A stretch of 64,000 bases of DNA from Syntrophaceae bacterium. Its GTDB lineage: Bacteria > Desulfobacterota > Syntrophia > Syntrophales > UBA2192. Both the position numbers and the translations under genes were made by a program. Below the pieces are notes generated by a model. That model made no database searches, was not told where the DNA came from, and saw only the letters and a list, made by a program, of their open reading frames with translations. Shown here piece after piece: positions 26,530 through 37,796 of the stretch; positions within the stretch are counted from its first letter, which is position 1, and each line of letters starts with the position of its first letter. The stretch is taken from assembly GCA_013177795.1 (NCBI GenBank), contig JABLXY010000001.1:186001-250000 (forward strand), written 5' to 3'.

Positions 26530-27999
26530 ATGGCAGCGAGCAAGACGAAGGAAAGACGCATCAGCAAGATCCTGATCGCCAACCGCGGCGAGATCGCCCT
26601 GCGGATCATCCGCACGGCCATGGAGATGGGCCTCAAGACCGTGGCGGTCTACGAGAAGCCGGACAGCGAGGCCTACTTCATCCGGCTGGCCGACGAGGCC
26701 ATCCTCATCGGCAACGGTCCCCGCAGGGATTATCTCGACATCGAGAAGCATATCTGGGCGGCCAAGAAGAGCGGCGCCGACGCCATTCACCCGGGCTACG
26801 GCTTTTTGGCGGAAAACGCGGACTTCTCTGCGGCCTGCGAGAAAGCGGGAATCACCTTCATCGGCCCGCCGCCCGCGGTGATCCGGGACCTGGGCAACAA
26901 GGTCGTGGCCCGTCAGATCATGGAAAAGGCGGGCATCCCCTTTGTCCCCGGAACGGGAACGCTGGCACCCGGGGAGGAAGGGGTCAGGCAGGCCATCGCG
27001 TTCGGCAAGAAGGCGGGATACCCGATCATGCTCAAGGCCTCCCTCGGCGGAGGCGGTCGGGGGATCCGGAGGGTCGAGAACGAGTCGGACCTGCTCATGC
27101 AGCTCCCCGTGGCGCGGACCGAGGCCAAGAGCGCCTTCAACGACGACAGCATCTACGTGGAGAAGTGCATCGAGGCGCCCCGCCACGTGGAGGTCCAGAT
27201 CCTGGCCGACACGCACGGCAACGTCATCCACCTGGGCACGCGCGACTGCTCGATCCAGCGCCGGCACCAGAAACTCCTCGAGATCGCCCCGGCGGACCTG
27301 CCGAAGGACGTCCTGGAGAGGATGTACGAGGCGGCCATCGCCGCGGCGAAGGGCTCGAACTACGTCAACGCCGGGACGGTCGAGTTCCTGGTGGACTCGA
27401 AGACGAACGACTTCTGGTTCATGGAGGTCAACACGCGCCTGCAGGTGGAGCACACCGTGACGGAGGAACTGACGGGCGTGGACATCGTCCGGCAGCAGAT
27501 CCGGATCGCCCGCGGGGAGGCGATCGACATCCCCGCGGAGCGCGTGCACATGATGGGAAAGGCGGTCCAGGTCCGGATCAACGCGGAGGACCCCAAGAAC
27601 AACTTCATGCCCGAGGGCGGCAAGACCGTCGAGGTCTACCAGTCCCCGGGAGGCCCAGGGATCCGGCTCGACGGGATCGTCTACCAGGGCTACAAGATCC
27701 CCACGGAGTACGATTCGCTCATGGTGAAACTCACCTGCCGCGGATACGACTGGAACGAGACGATCGACCGGCTCAAGAGGGCCCTGCTGGGCTTCAACAT
27801 CGTGGGGCCGAAGACGACGATCCCCTTCTACCTGGCGATCTGCGACGAGCCGGACTTCCGCTCCGGCCGTTTCGACACAAGCTACCTCGAAACGCACCCG
27901 GAAATCTTCGATTACCCGGAGACGGAACGGGAGGTGGCAAAGCTCGCGAAGCTGATCGCCGAGATCCACGTGAAGAAGATCAACCCGTACGCGTACTGA
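26530..27999 (+). CDS. Biotin carboxylase subunit (AccC/PycA type)
   Basis: 489 residues from the ATG at 26530 (AAGGGA six bases upstream). Carboxylates biotin using ATP and bicarbonate. ISKILIANRGEIALRIIRTA is the N-terminal signature, KASLGGGGRGIR near 169-180 the ATP-grasp glycine loop, RDCSIQRRHQKLLEIAP the carboxylase signature, and VNTRLQVEHTVTE the bicarbonate/ATP-metal site. No BCCP is fused, since the biotin domain is on the partner gene at 28132-30123. With that partner it forms a two-subunit pyruvate carboxylase-type enzyme. Its own promoter lies at 26427-26455. Confidence 0.92.
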   Translation: MAASKTKERRISKILIANRGEIALRIIRTAMEMGLKTVAVYEKPDSEAYFIRLADEAILIGNGPRRDYLDIEKHIWAAKKSGADAIHPGYGFLAENADFSAACEKAGITFIGPPPAVIRDLGNKVVARQIMEKAGIPFVPGTGTLAPGEEGVRQAIAFGKKAGYPIMLKASLGGGGRGIRRVENESDLLMQLPVARTEAKSAFNDDSIYVEKCIEAPRHVEVQILADTHGNVIHLGTRDCSIQRRHQKLLEIAPADLPKDVLERMYEAAIAAAKGSNYVNAGTVEFLVDSKTNDFWFMEVNTRLQVEHTVTEELTGVDIVRQQIRIARGEAIDIPAERVHMMGKAVQVRINAEDPKNNFMPEGGKTVEVYQSPGGPGIRLDGIVYQGYKIPTEYDSLMVKLTCRGYDWNETIDRLKRALLGFNIVGPKTTIPFYLAICDEPDFRSGRFDTSYLETHPEIFDYPETEREVAKLAKLIAEIHVKKINPYAY

Positions 28000-28088
28000 A
28001 TCGGCACAAGGCAACGGGCGTAAGGCACAGGAAAGAAAAGAGGAAAGAGTCTCCTCTCGCCTGAAGCCGTAAGCCTCTCGCCGCAACG
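28000..28088. repeat. Heptad-repeat inverted element C
   Basis: Between the two carboxylase subunit genes. Left part in sevens: CGGCACA, AGGCAAC, GGGCGTA, AGGCACA; right part in sevens: CGCCTGA, AGCCGTA, AGCCTCT, CGCCGCA. The GGC and GCC triplets face each other every seven bases while the bases between them vary. The hairpin would form within the operon mRNA. Confidence 0.65.
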
Positions 28089-28131
28089 TTGGAAGCATCG
28101 GATCAGCAGAAAGAGGAACGAAGAAGAGACC

Positions 28132-30123
28132 ATGGCGAAAAAGTCAACGCACCCGATCGACGAGAGAATCACACCCCGGGAGCTCAAGGAGCACGGGGTC
28201 CGATACGTACTGGACAAGATCCGACGGTCGAAGGGCTACTTCATGACGAACACGGAGAGGGACCTCTCCCAGTCGGACTTCAAGAACCGGGTCCTGCCCC
28301 ACACGCAGATGCTCGTGGCCGAGGAGCGCAATGCCTGCGGCTACTTCTCCATCGAGATCTCCGGCGGGGCCTCGATCCACGTGGACATGCTCCGCAAGCA
28401 GGTCAACCCCTTCGAGAAGCTGCGGGTGCTCAAGTCCATGATGCCCGACACCCTGTTCCAGACGCTGGTGCGGGGAATCAATCTCTTCGGCTACCGGCCC
28501 TACCCGGACAACGTCGTGCGCCTGACCATCCAGCACTTCGCCGAGGTGATCGACGTGTTCCGCGTCTTCGACTTCCTCAATTACGTGCGGAACATGATCC
28601 CCGTCTTCGAGGAGGTGAAGCGCGCCGGCCGGATCCTGGAGCCCGCCATCTGCTTTTCCACGGGCCCCGAGCACACGGACGCCTACTACGTGAAGAAGGT
28701 GGGCGAGATCCTCGATGTGACCGGCGAGGATATCATCCTGTGCATCAAGAACCACGGGGGGCTTGGGACGCAGAAGCGGATCGGGGACCTCGTGAAGGCC
28801 ATCCTCGACAGGTTCCCGGGACTGCTGATCCACTACCACGGGCACAACACAGACGGCAACGACATCGGGCGGACCGTCGAGGCCGTCCGCAACGGGGCGA
28901 AGATCGTCAACGGCGGCGATCATGCCTTCACGGGTTTCTACGGGCCCCCGCCGCTTCTGACCATCATCGAGACCCTCGAGGACTACGGGTACCCCTGCGT
29001 CGGGATCAACAAGCAGGCCGTCATCGACACCTCGAACAAGCTGAGGCCCGAGCGCGAGTATTACAAGGACTTCGAGTCGCAGTTTCTCGGCTTCGACCCC
29101 ACCGTCCAGATCCACAAGCTGCCGGGCGGGGCCACGGGATCGAGTTTCGAACAGGCCGTCAAGGGCAACTTCCTGCACCTCATGCCGGAGATCCTCCAGC
29201 ACGAGCTCCCCAAGGTGCAGGTCGAGCTCGGCAACTGGTGGAGCGTGACGCCGGGCTCCCAGATCCTCTGGACCACGGCGGTCAACAACGTCCTGAAGCG
29301 CGCGCGCTACAAGGACGCCAACGACGACCTCAAGAACCTCATGCTGGGCCGCTACGGCGAGCTACCCTTCTACAAGCCCGCCGACTGGATCTACGAGGCC
29401 GTCTTCGGCCCGAACTGGAAGAAGATCGTCGAGCGTGACTACGGCTACCAGAAAATCGAGGACATCGATCTGGCCATCGAGAAACGCGTTCTGGAAAAGA
29501 GGCTCGAACGCAAGGCCTCGGAGGAGGAGCTGGTCCTCTATCTCCAGCATCCCAACGACGCGGTGAGCTTTTTCAAGTTCGAGGAAAAATACGGCAAGGT
29601 ATGGGTCCTGCCGCCGAAAGTCTGGTTCAAGAAGGGCGGGTTCAACCTCGGGGACTCCATCGAGTTTGCCGATGCCTACGGAAAGCTGCACTCCATCGTC
29701 ATCGGGCCCCAGCGCAGGACGTCGAGCGGTGATGCGGTGACCTATCTCGTCATCGACCATCACCCCGAGCCCATCCTGACGGAGCTCGAGCCGGAAGGCG
29801 CCAAGGCAGAGGCCAGGAAGGTGACCCTGACGGCCAAGGAGATCGAGGCCCTGGCCAAGGACGGCGATATCCGCTCGCCGATCAAGGGGACCGTCAACGA
29901 GGTCCCCGTCTCCGAGGGCGACGAGGTATCCGCCGGTCAGGTTCTCATTGTGCTCGAGGCCATGAAGATGCTCAACAACGTCGTGTCGGCCATCAACGGC
30001 AAGGTCCAGGAAATCCTGAAGAACCCCGGGGACCCGGTCGAGGTGGGCGACCCGCTGCTCGTCGTCAAGAAAGCCCCCGAAGGCGAGATGGGGAGCCACG
30101 GCGCCCGCCGGGATAAGGGCTGA
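28132..30123 (+). CDS. Divergent carboxyltransferase-biotin carrier subunit (PycB-like)
   Basis: 663 residues: carboxyltransferase TIM barrel (about 15-300), a PycB/OadA-like middle region, and a C-terminal biotinyl domain with VLEAMKML, so K612 carries biotin. The carbamylated-Lys position is kept in LCIKNHGG (K206), and the metal ligands in IHYHGHN (H234, H236). The usual DTTxRDAHQS motif is replaced by TNTERDLSQS at 39-48, losing the metal-binding Asp (Thr at the aligned position) and the His. Substrate is therefore uncertain: pyruvate, 2-oxoglutarate or another acceptor. Pairs with the biotin carboxylase upstream, 132 bases away across heptad element C. Confidence 0.82.
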   Translation: MAKKSTHPIDERITPRELKEHGVRYVLDKIRRSKGYFMTNTERDLSQSDFKNRVLPHTQMLVAEERNACGYFSIEISGGASIHVDMLRKQVNPFEKLRVLKSMMPDTLFQTLVRGINLFGYRPYPDNVVRLTIQHFAEVIDVFRVFDFLNYVRNMIPVFEEVKRAGRILEPAICFSTGPEHTDAYYVKKVGEILDVTGEDIILCIKNHGGLGTQKRIGDLVKAILDRFPGLLIHYHGHNTDGNDIGRTVEAVRNGAKIVNGGDHAFTGFYGPPPLLTIIETLEDYGYPCVGINKQAVIDTSNKLRPEREYYKDFESQFLGFDPTVQIHKLPGGATGSSFEQAVKGNFLHLMPEILQHELPKVQVELGNWWSVTPGSQILWTTAVNNVLKRARYKDANDDLKNLMLGRYGELPFYKPADWIYEAVFGPNWKKIVERDYGYQKIEDIDLAIEKRVLEKRLERKASEEELVLYLQHPNDAVSFFKFEEKYGKVWVLPPKVWFKKGGFNLGDSIEFADAYGKLHSIVIGPQRRTSSGDAVTYLVIDHHPEPILTELEPEGAKAEARKVTLTAKEIEALAKDGDIRSPIKGTVNEVPVSEGDEVSAGQVLIVLEAMKMLNNVVSAINGKVQEILKNPGDPVEVGDPLLVVKKAPEGEMGSHGARRDKG

Positions 30124-30191
30124 AAACTGACCTTGAGTTATCAACAACCTGTTGTATTTGTTTCATTTATCCGAAAAACGGCACTTTCGGC

Positions 30192-30220
30192 TTGACAGGC
30201 TGTTCTTTTGAAGGTATGAA
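30192..30220 (+). promoter_or_regulatory. Promoter of the M23 peptidase gene
   Basis: TTGACA (30192-30197), 17-base spacer, TATGAA (30215-30220). It implies a leader of about 180 bases. Otherwise the 30124-30404 gap shows nothing I recognise. Confidence 0.65.
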
Positions 30221-30404
30221 GGACCCCTGCGCGCGATCCGGCCGGCCTGCGGTTCGGGATGCGACAGGTTTGCGACGCGCTGATTTGGGGGATGTGAAAG
30301 GTCCCTCGGCATCACGCGAGTTCTTTCTTCCCATATTTGTAGGGGAAAAGCGGAGAGGCGTTTCGATCCGGTTTTCGAGTACAAAGAAAGGATGAGGATG
30401 AGCA

Positions 30405-31322
30405 ATGCCGAAGCATTTTTACACCCTCTTAATCATTCCGCATAAGAAGAAAGACTCCGTCAAGAAGTTCCTCGCCACGCCTCGTCATTTCCGCCTCGCA
30501 ACGGCCGTTTCGGCGGTCCTGTTCTTTTTCCTCGGCTACTGCGCAGTCGATTACCTGACGATCAAGCTGGAACAGTGGGAACTTGCCAATCTGCGGCAGC
30601 TCACATCGACCCAGCAGGAGCAGATAGACACCCTGCAGGAGAAGGTTTCCTTCTTCGAGCGGAAACTCGCGGAACTCAAGCAGGTGGACGAAAAGATCCG
30701 CGCCATGGCGAGCGAGGTGACCGGGAAGTCCCGCAAGCAGACGAAAGATCAGGCGGCTGCATCCCGCGAACAGCTCCTCGGGGTCGGAGGGCCGATGCCG
30801 GCAGGGGAGGCCGGGGCCGACAAGCTGACGAACCTCAACCGCCACATGGACCGCCTGCTCGAGGACGCCGCGGCACGGGAGCGGAGTCTCGCCGAGCTGC
30901 AGGAGTTTCTACGTGCCCAAAGGTCCATAGCGGCGGTGACGCCCTCGACATGGCCTGTCACCGGTTGGGTGACCTCAGAATTCGGTCCCAGGACCAACCC
31001 CTTCGGCAGCAGGCGGGAGTTTCACACGGGAATCGACATCGCAACCAAGCTCGGCGCCCCCATACAGGCCCCGGCAGACGGGATCGTGACCAGCGTGGAG
31101 AAGAGGCCCGACCTGGGCCTGCTCATCCAGATCGAGCACGGAAGGGGCATCTCGACCCTCTATGCCCACCTCTTCCGCGCCGCGGTGAGCAAGGGGCAGG
31201 TGGTCAGGCGGGGCGAGGTCATCGGGTACGTGGGCAACTCGGGCCGCAGCACCGGCGCACACCTGCACTATTCCGTGAGCCTCAACGGCGTCTACGTAAA
31301 CCCCAGGAAGTATCTGCGCTGA
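30405..31322 (+). CDS. M23-family (LytM domain) metallopeptidase, membrane anchored
   Basis: 305 residues. One membrane helix (about 31-50), a periplasmic coiled coil (about 55-105), a linker, and a C-terminal M23 domain. Zinc ligands and active site are present: H207 and D211 (FHTGIDIA) and H286/H288 (AHLHYS), so it looks catalytically competent rather than an EnvC-type activator. It should cleave peptidoglycan cross-links in the periplasm. The gene commonly sits next to secA in Deltaproteobacteria and relatives. A terminator at 31362-31388 separates it from secA. Confidence 0.9.
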   Translation: MPKHFYTLLIIPHKKKDSVKKFLATPRHFRLATAVSAVLFFFLGYCAVDYLTIKLEQWELANLRQLTSTQQEQIDTLQEKVSFFERKLAELKQVDEKIRAMASEVTGKSRKQTKDQAAASREQLLGVGGPMPAGEAGADKLTNLNRHMDRLLEDAAARERSLAELQEFLRAQRSIAAVTPSTWPVTGWVTSEFGPRTNPFGSRREFHTGIDIATKLGAPIQAPADGIVTSVEKRPDLGLLIQIEHGRGISTLYAHLFRAAVSKGQVVRRGEVIGYVGNSGRSTGAHLHYSVSLNGVYVNPRKYLR

Positions 31323-31361
31323 TTCCCTTTTGGAAAAAAATAGGGTATATTCTCGGAAAAT

Positions 31362-31388
31362 CCGGTAAGGACTTACCGGGTTTTTTTT
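31362..31388 (+). terminator. Terminator between the M23 gene and secA
   Basis: CCGGTA (31362-31367) and TACCGG (31374-31379) form the stem around AGGACT, followed by G and eight T (31381-31388). It ends 10 bases before the secA ATG, so it also overlaps the secA leader. Confidence 0.85.
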
Positions 31389-31398
31389 AGGCGGAGTT

Positions 31399-33921
31399 AT
31401 GCTGCAATTCTTCCAGAAACTCTTCGGAACCAAGAACGAACGGGAGCTGAAGCGCATCGCGCCCCTCGTGGACGAGATCAACCGCTTCGAGGAGGACATT
31501 CGGCCGCTGAGCGACGAGCAGCTGAAGGCGAAGACGGCCGAGTTCAAGCGAAGGCTCGCGGACGGTCAAACCCTCGACGACATTCTGACGGAGGCCTTTG
31601 CCGTCGTGCGGGAGGCCGCACGGCGCACTGTCGGGATGCGGCCCTTCGACGTCCAGCTCATCGGGGGCATCGTGCTGCACGAGGGCAAGATCGCCGAGAT
31701 GAAAACGGGGGAGGGCAAGACGCTCGCGGCGACCATGCCCCTGTACCTCAACGCCCTGACCGGCAGGGGCTGTCACCTCGTCACGGTGAACGACTACCTG
31801 GCAAGGCGCGACGCGGCGTGGATGGGCCCCATTTACAACTTCCTGGGCCTCTCCGTCGGGGTCATCGTCCACGGCCTCACCGACGAGGAGCGGCGCCGGG
31901 CCTACGCGTCGGACATCACCTACGGGACGAACAACGAGTTCGGGTTCGACTACCTCCGCGACAACATGAAATTCGCCCTCGAGGACTACGTCCAGAGGGA
32001 TTTCCACTATGCCATCGTCGACGAGGTCGACAGCATCCTCATCGACGAGGCGAGGACCCCGCTCATCATCTCGGGCCCCTCCGAGGAGTCGACGGACAAA
32101 TACTACCGCATCAACCAGATCATCCCGGGGCTCCGGCGCGAGAAGGACTTCACGGTCGACGAGAAGGCGCGCACCGTCGTCCTGACCGAGGAGGGCGTGG
32201 CGAGGGTGGAGAAGGCCCTGAAGGTCCAGAACCTCTACGACCCGCGCAACATCGAGCTGCTGCACCACGTCAACCAGGCCCTCAAGGCGCACACCCTGTT
32301 CAAGCGGGACGTGGACTACGTCGTGAAAAACGGCGAGGTGATCATCGTCGACGAGTTCACGGGCCGCCTCATGCCCGGCCGCCGATACAGCGAGGGCCTC
32401 CACCAGGCCCTCGAGGCCAAGGAAGGCGTCAAGATCGAACGGGAGAACCAGACGCTGGCCTCGGTCACGTTCCAGAACTTCTTCCGGATGTACGAAAAGC
32501 TCGCGGGCATGACGGGGACGGCCGACACGGAGGCGGCCGAGTTCAAGGAGATCTACAACCTCGAGGTCGTGGTGATCCCCACGAACATGCCGATGATCCG
32601 GACCGACTACCCGGACGTGATCTACCGGACGGAGCGCGAGAAGTTCGAGGCCGTCATCGAGGAGATCAAGGAGCTGCACAGGCAGGGCCGGCCGGTTCTC
32701 GTCGGGACCATCTCCATCGAGAAATCCGAAAAACTGAGCGCCATGCTCTCCCGGCAGGGGGTGAAGCACCATGTCCTCAACGCGAAGCATCATGAGCGGG
32801 AGGCGGAGATCATCGCGCAGGCGGGGCAGCGCGGCGCCGTGACGATCTCGACGAACATGGCGGGACGCGGCACCGACATCAAGCTCGGAGAGGGGGTTGC
32901 CCAGCTCGGCGGCCTGCACATCCTCGGCACGGAGCGACACGAGAGCCGCCGGATCGACAACCAGCTTCGCGGCCGGTCGGGACGGCAGGGCGACGCGGGC
33001 TCGTCGCGGTTTTACCTGTCCATGGAGGACGACCTGCTTCGGATCTTCGGCGGCGAGCGCATGAGTGCGATCATGGACAGGATCGGGATGGAGGAAGGCC
33101 AGCCGATCGAGTCGAATCTGCTGACCCGGCAGATCGAGGCCGCCCAGAGGAGGGTGGAGGCCCACAACTTCGATATCCGCAAGCACCTCCTCGAGTACGA
33201 CAACGTGATGAACGTGCAGCGCGAGGCCATCTACGAGCAGCGCAAGGCCGTCCTGAAGGGCGAGGACCCCTGGGGCATGCTCGAGGAGATGCTCGACGAG
33301 GTCGTCGAGACCACCGTCGCCGAGTACGTCGACGAGAAGCAGCACCCTGAAGAGTGGAACCTCAAGGGCCTCGACGACATCCTCTACCAGCTCTTTTCGC
33401 TCAGGCTCCGCTTCAGCGAGGCGGGCCGCGAAACAGGCGGTCCGGAGCAGATCCGGGAGGAGATCCGCCGTGCGGTCCTGGAGCACCTGCGCCGGAAAGA
33501 GGCCGCTTTCGGCAAGCCCCTCTGGGATTACCTGATGAAGGTGATCATGCTGCAGTCCATCGACACCTTCTGGAAGGATCACCTGCTGGGGATGGATCAC
33601 CTCCGGGAGGGCATCGGCCTGCGGGGCTACGGCCAGAAGGACCCCGTCCGGGAGTACCAGAAGGAAGGCTACGAGATGTACCTGGAGATGCTGTACCGCA
33701 TCCGCCAGGACACCCTGCAGAAGCTCTCGCTCGTGCAGATCCAGCGGGAGGAGGAGGTCGAGGGGCTTCGGGACCGGACGCAGCGCGACGTGGTCATGAC
33801 GCACGGCACGGCGGGGGCCCCGGTGAAGCAGGTACGAAAAGAGGCGGCGCAAAAGGTCGGCCGCAACGACCCGTGCCCCTGCGGCAGCGGGAAGAAGTAC
33901 AAGAAGTGCTGCGGGAAGTGA
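31399..33921 (+). CDS. secA: Preprotein translocase ATPase SecA
   Basis: 840 residues, full length. Drives Sec-dependent export. Walker A is in [13 protein letters not shown] (K107), the DEAD-type Walker B in [16 protein letters not shown] near 205-220, the preprotein cross-linking domain follows, and [17 protein letters not shown] is the second-motor signature. The C-terminus ends in [19 protein letters not shown], the zinc-binding SEC-C tail that contacts SecB and lipids. ATG at 31399 follows GGCGGAG. No promoter is obvious in the 76 bases after the M23 gene. Confidence 0.98.
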   Translation: MLQFFQKLFGTKNERELKRIAPLVDEINRFEEDIRPLSDEQLKAKTAEFKRRLADGQTLDDILTEAFAVVREAARRTVGMRPFDVQLIGGIVLHEGKIAEMKTGEGKTLAATMPLYLNALTGRGCHLVTVNDYLARRDAAWMGPIYNFLGLSVGVIVHGLTDEERRRAYASDITYGTNNEFGFDYLRDNMKFALEDYVQRDFHYAIVDEVDSILIDEARTPLIISGPSEESTDKYYRINQIIPGLRREKDFTVDEKARTVVLTEEGVARVEKALKVQNLYDPRNIELLHHVNQALKAHTLFKRDVDYVVKNGEVIIVDEFTGRLMPGRRYSEGLHQALEAKEGVKIERENQTLASVTFQNFFRMYEKLAGMTGTADTEAAEFKEIYNLEVVVIPTNMPMIRTDYPDVIYRTEREKFEAVIEEIKELHRQGRPVLVGTISIEKSEKLSAMLSRQGVKHHVLNAKHHEREAEIIAQAGQRGAVTISTNMAGRGTDIKLGEGVAQLGGLHILGTERHESRRIDNQLRGRSGRQGDAGSSRFYLSMEDDLLRIFGGERMSAIMDRIGMEEGQPIESNLLTRQIEAAQRRVEAHNFDIRKHLLEYDNVMNVQREAIYEQRKAVLKGEDPWGMLEEMLDEVVETTVAEYVDEKQHPEEWNLKGLDDILYQLFSLRLRFSEAGRETGGPEQIREEIRRAVLEHLRRKEAAFGKPLWDYLMKVIMLQSIDTFWKDHLLGMDHLREGIGLRGYGQKDPVREYQKEGYEMYLEMLYRIRQDTLQKLSLVQIQREEEVEGLRDRTQRDVVMTHGTAGAPVKQVRKEAAQKVGRNDPCPCGSGKKYKKCCGK

Positions 33922-33956
33922 TGTCGGCCATGCCTTATACCCATCGCGCGATTGAG

Positions 33957-34066
33957 CGTTTTCGACAGGTCTACATCTCGCTTCACTGCAGACGCAAAAA
34001 CTCGCCCTTCGGGCTCAAACAGTTTGCGCTGCGGACGTTCCGCTTCGATTAGACCTGTTACCGAAA
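33957..34066. repeat. REP-like nested palindrome, copy 2
   Basis: Between secA and argJ. Outer arms ACAGGTCTA (33965-33973) and TAGACCTGT (34050-34058) pair perfectly, extended by TTTTCG/CGAAAA. The core GCAGACGCAAA (33988-33998) to TTTGCGCTGC (34023-34032) with inner hairpin GCCC-TTC-GGGC and TCAAACAG matches copy 1 at 893-982. Confidence 0.8.
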
Positions 34067-34130
34067 AAACTCAAACTCGCGCTCCGAGTAAAGGGCATGG
34101 CCTCCAGCATGGAAGAAGGGTGGAACGAGA

Positions 34131-35324
34131 ATGAGTGAACAGAGATTCGAGGTTCCCGGGTTCCAGGCCAGCGGGATCGCGGCCGGGATCAAGGAGGAGG
34201 GCCGGAAGGACCTGGCCCTGCTGTACTCCGAGGTGCCGGCAAAGGCGGCAGGCATCTTCACGACGAACGTCTTCAAGGCCGCCCCGGTGCTGCTGGACAT
34301 CGAGCGCATCAAGAGCGGCTCCGCGAGGGCCGTCATCGTCAACAGCGGCAATGCCAACGCCGCCACCGGGGAAGAAGGCTATCAGGATGCCGTGAAGATG
34401 GCCCGCTACTGCGCCGGGGCTCTCTCGATCGACGAGTCCCAGGTCCTCGTGGCCTCCACGGGGGTCATCGGCCGAAAGCTCCCCATCGACAAGGTCGCGG
34501 GAAGCGTGAGCAGGCTCGTCAAGGGGCTCTCCCCCGGGGGAATCCCCGCGGCGGCCGAGGCCATCATGACGACGGATCGATACCCGAAGATCCAGTACCG
34601 CGAGGGGACCGTCGGCGGAAGCGATGTCTGCGTCTGCGGGATCGCCAAGGGTGCCGGCATGATCGAGCCCGGGATGGCGACGCTGCTGTCCTTCGTCCTG
34701 ACCGACGCCGACGTCGACGACGCGGCCCTGAAGCGGGCGCTCCGGGAAGCGGCCGACCGAAGCTTCAACGCCATCAGCGTCGACGGGTGCATGAGCACCA
34801 ACGACACGGTCCTCCTTCTGGCCAACGGCCTGGCCGGAAACCGCAGGATCCGAACATCGACGCGGGACTACGCCGTGTTCTCGGACATGCTCACGGATGT
34901 GATGACGGAGCTGGCCAAGATGATCGTCCGCGACGGCGAGGGGGCGACGAAGCTCATCGAGATCGTCGTCGAGGGGGCGAAAACGGCGGGGGACGCAAAG
35001 ACGATCGCCTACCAGATCGCCCGCTCCAACCTGGTCAAGACGGCGTTTTACGGGGGCGACCCGAACTGGGGGCGCATCATCTCCGCCGCGGGTGCGGCGG
35101 GGGTCGCGCTCGACCCCAACGCCGTGGAGCTGACCTTCGACGGCCTGCCGCTGTTCCGGCAGGGCCAGGGCGTCGCGGGCCGGCTGCAGGAACTCGCGGA
35201 GTTGATGAAGAAGGACCACATCCGGGTGGTCCTGAAGCTCGGCCAGGGAGAGAAGGGCTTCCGGGTGTACAGCTCCGACCTGACCCTCGACTACGTCAGG
35301 ATCAACGCGCACTACACGACATAA
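34131..35324 (+). CDS. argJ: Bifunctional ornithine acetyltransferase / N-acetylglutamate synthase
   Basis: 397 residues. Recycles the acetyl group in arginine synthesis and, in bifunctional members, also makes N-acetylglutamate. Self-cleaves at the ATL(L/M) site: GIAKGAGMIEPGMATLLSF places the nucleophilic Thr of the beta chain near residue 184. NSGNANAATG and ISVDGCMSTNDT are further family signatures. Stand-alone between secA and rpsB with no other arg gene. Whether it is mono- or bifunctional cannot be told from sequence alone. Confidence 0.95.
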   Translation: MSEQRFEVPGFQASGIAAGIKEEGRKDLALLYSEVPAKAAGIFTTNVFKAAPVLLDIERIKSGSARAVIVNSGNANAATGEEGYQDAVKMARYCAGALSIDESQVLVASTGVIGRKLPIDKVAGSVSRLVKGLSPGGIPAAAEAIMTTDRYPKIQYREGTVGGSDVCVCGIAKGAGMIEPGMATLLSFVLTDADVDDAALKRALREAADRSFNAISVDGCMSTNDTVLLLANGLAGNRRIRTSTRDYAVFSDMLTDVMTELAKMIVRDGEGATKLIEIVVEGAKTAGDAKTIAYQIARSNLVKTAFYGGDPNWGRIISAAGAAGVALDPNAVELTFDGLPLFRQGQGVAGRLQELAELMKKDHIRVVLKLGQGEKGFRVYSSDLTLDYVRINAHYTT

Positions 35325-35327
35325 AAA

Positions 35328-35417
35328 CAGGCAAAAGGCGAACGGCGAAAGGCACAAGGGACCCGGAAGAACCGTCTTCGTCCTTGCCGATTGCCCTTGG
35401 CCATTCGGCATTTTTTA
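35328..35417. repeat. Heptad-repeat inverted element D
   Basis: Directly after argJ. Left arm in sevens from 35329: AGGCAAA, AGGCGAA, CGGCGAA, AGGCACA; right arm: GCCGATT, GCCCTTG, GCCATTC, GGCATTT, ending in TTTTTT. It could terminate the argJ transcript. Confidence 0.68.
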
Positions 35418-35475
35418 TTTGCCAAATATTTTTGATTGTGATAACTAAACCCGTTCTATCACTCACACCCTCGGA

Positions 35476-35517
35476 CCGGCGGGCCTGTTGCTCTTCGCGA
35501 GAAGAGTTTCCCGCCGG
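35476..35517 (+). promoter_or_regulatory. Nested hairpin in the rpsB leader, candidate S2 autoregulatory element
   Basis: CCGGCGGG (35476-35483) pairs perfectly with CCCGCCGG (35510-35517). Inside, across an asymmetric internal loop (CCTGTTG / TTT), CTCTTC pairs with GAAGAG around a GCGA tetraloop. It ends 39 bases before the rpsB ATG. Ribosomal protein S2 represses its own operon through a leader structure in E. coli; the same role here is inference. Confidence 0.55.
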
Positions 35518-35556
35518 GTTGAAGGGGTGGAGGAATCAAACAGGAAGGAGAACCCC

Positions 35557-36363
35557 ATGTCCACCGTATCGATGAAGCTGCTGCTCGAGTCCGGCGTCCA
35601 CTTCGGTCACCAGACCAACAAGTGGAACCCCAAGATGAAACCCTACATTTTCGGCGCCCGCAACGGGATTTACATCATCGACCTCCAGCAGACGGTCGAG
35701 ATGTTCAAGGGAGCCTACGCGTTCGTGGTCAACACCGTTGCCGACGGCGGCGAGATCCTCTTCGTGGGCACGAAGAAGCAGGCCCAGGAATCGATCCGCG
35801 AGGAAGCCGAACGCTGCGGAATGCCCTACGTGAACTACCGCTGGCTGGGCGGCATGCTCACCAATTTCGCAACCATCAAGAAGCGGATCGACCGGCTGAA
35901 CGAGCTCGACGCGATGTTCAGCAACGAGTCCGTGAACGTGTTCCCCAAGAAGGAGATCCTTCTTTACCAGAAGGAACGGGAGAAGCTCGACCGGGTGCTG
36001 GGCGGGATCCGCCGGATGAAGGGCGCCCCGGCGGCCATCTTCGTCGTCGACCCGAAGAAGGAGGACATTGCCGTCCACGAGGCCCGCAAGCTCGGGATCC
36101 CCGTCGTGGCCATCGTGGACACCAACTGCGACCCCGACGTGGTGGATTACATCATCCCCGGCAACGACGACGCCATCCGGGCGATCAAGCTCTTCGCGGC
36201 GCGGATCGCCGATGCCGTCCTGGAGGGCAAGCAGAAATTCGAGGAGAAGATCCAGGCGCAGAACGACAAGACGCCGGCTCCCGAGGCAAAGGCGGAGGAG
36301 GCGGTCGAGACCGACGTGCCCGAAAGCGTCGAGTTCAAGGGCGCGGAGCAGCCCGCAAGCTGA
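35557..36363 (+). CDS. rpsB: 30S ribosomal protein S2
   Basis: 268 residues from the ATG at 35557, which follows [28 protein letters not shown] and [14 protein letters not shown] are the N-terminal S2 signatures; [20 protein letters not shown] and [13 protein letters not shown] the C-terminal one. A short acidic tail extends beyond the core. First gene of the classic rpsB-tsf-pyrH-frr operon, with a structured leader. Confidence 0.98.
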   Translation: MSTVSMKLLLESGVHFGHQTNKWNPKMKPYIFGARNGIYIIDLQQTVEMFKGAYAFVVNTVADGGEILFVGTKKQAQESIREEAERCGMPYVNYRWLGGMLTNFATIKKRIDRLNELDAMFSNESVNVFPKKEILLYQKEREKLDRVLGGIRRMKGAPAAIFVVDPKKEDIAVHEARKLGIPVVAIVDTNCDPDVVDYIIPGNDDAIRAIKLFAARIADAVLEGKQKFEEKIQAQNDKTPAPEAKAEEAVETDVPESVEFKGAEQPAS

Positions 36364-36408
36364 AACCGAAACGAAGACACACCCCGATGACGAGGAGGTA
36401 CAGGACCA

Positions 36409-37795
<1,387 letters not shown>

Positions 37796-37796
37796 C

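Noticed and set aside
31387-33852. 821-codon open frame on the minus strand opposite secA, and similar long frames opposite the EF-G-like, ligA, proS and rsh genes
   Set aside because: They are the expected antisense shadows of high-GC genes: low-complexity, Asp/His/Val/Leu-rich, with no domains, and the opposite strand encodes a well-conserved protein in each case.
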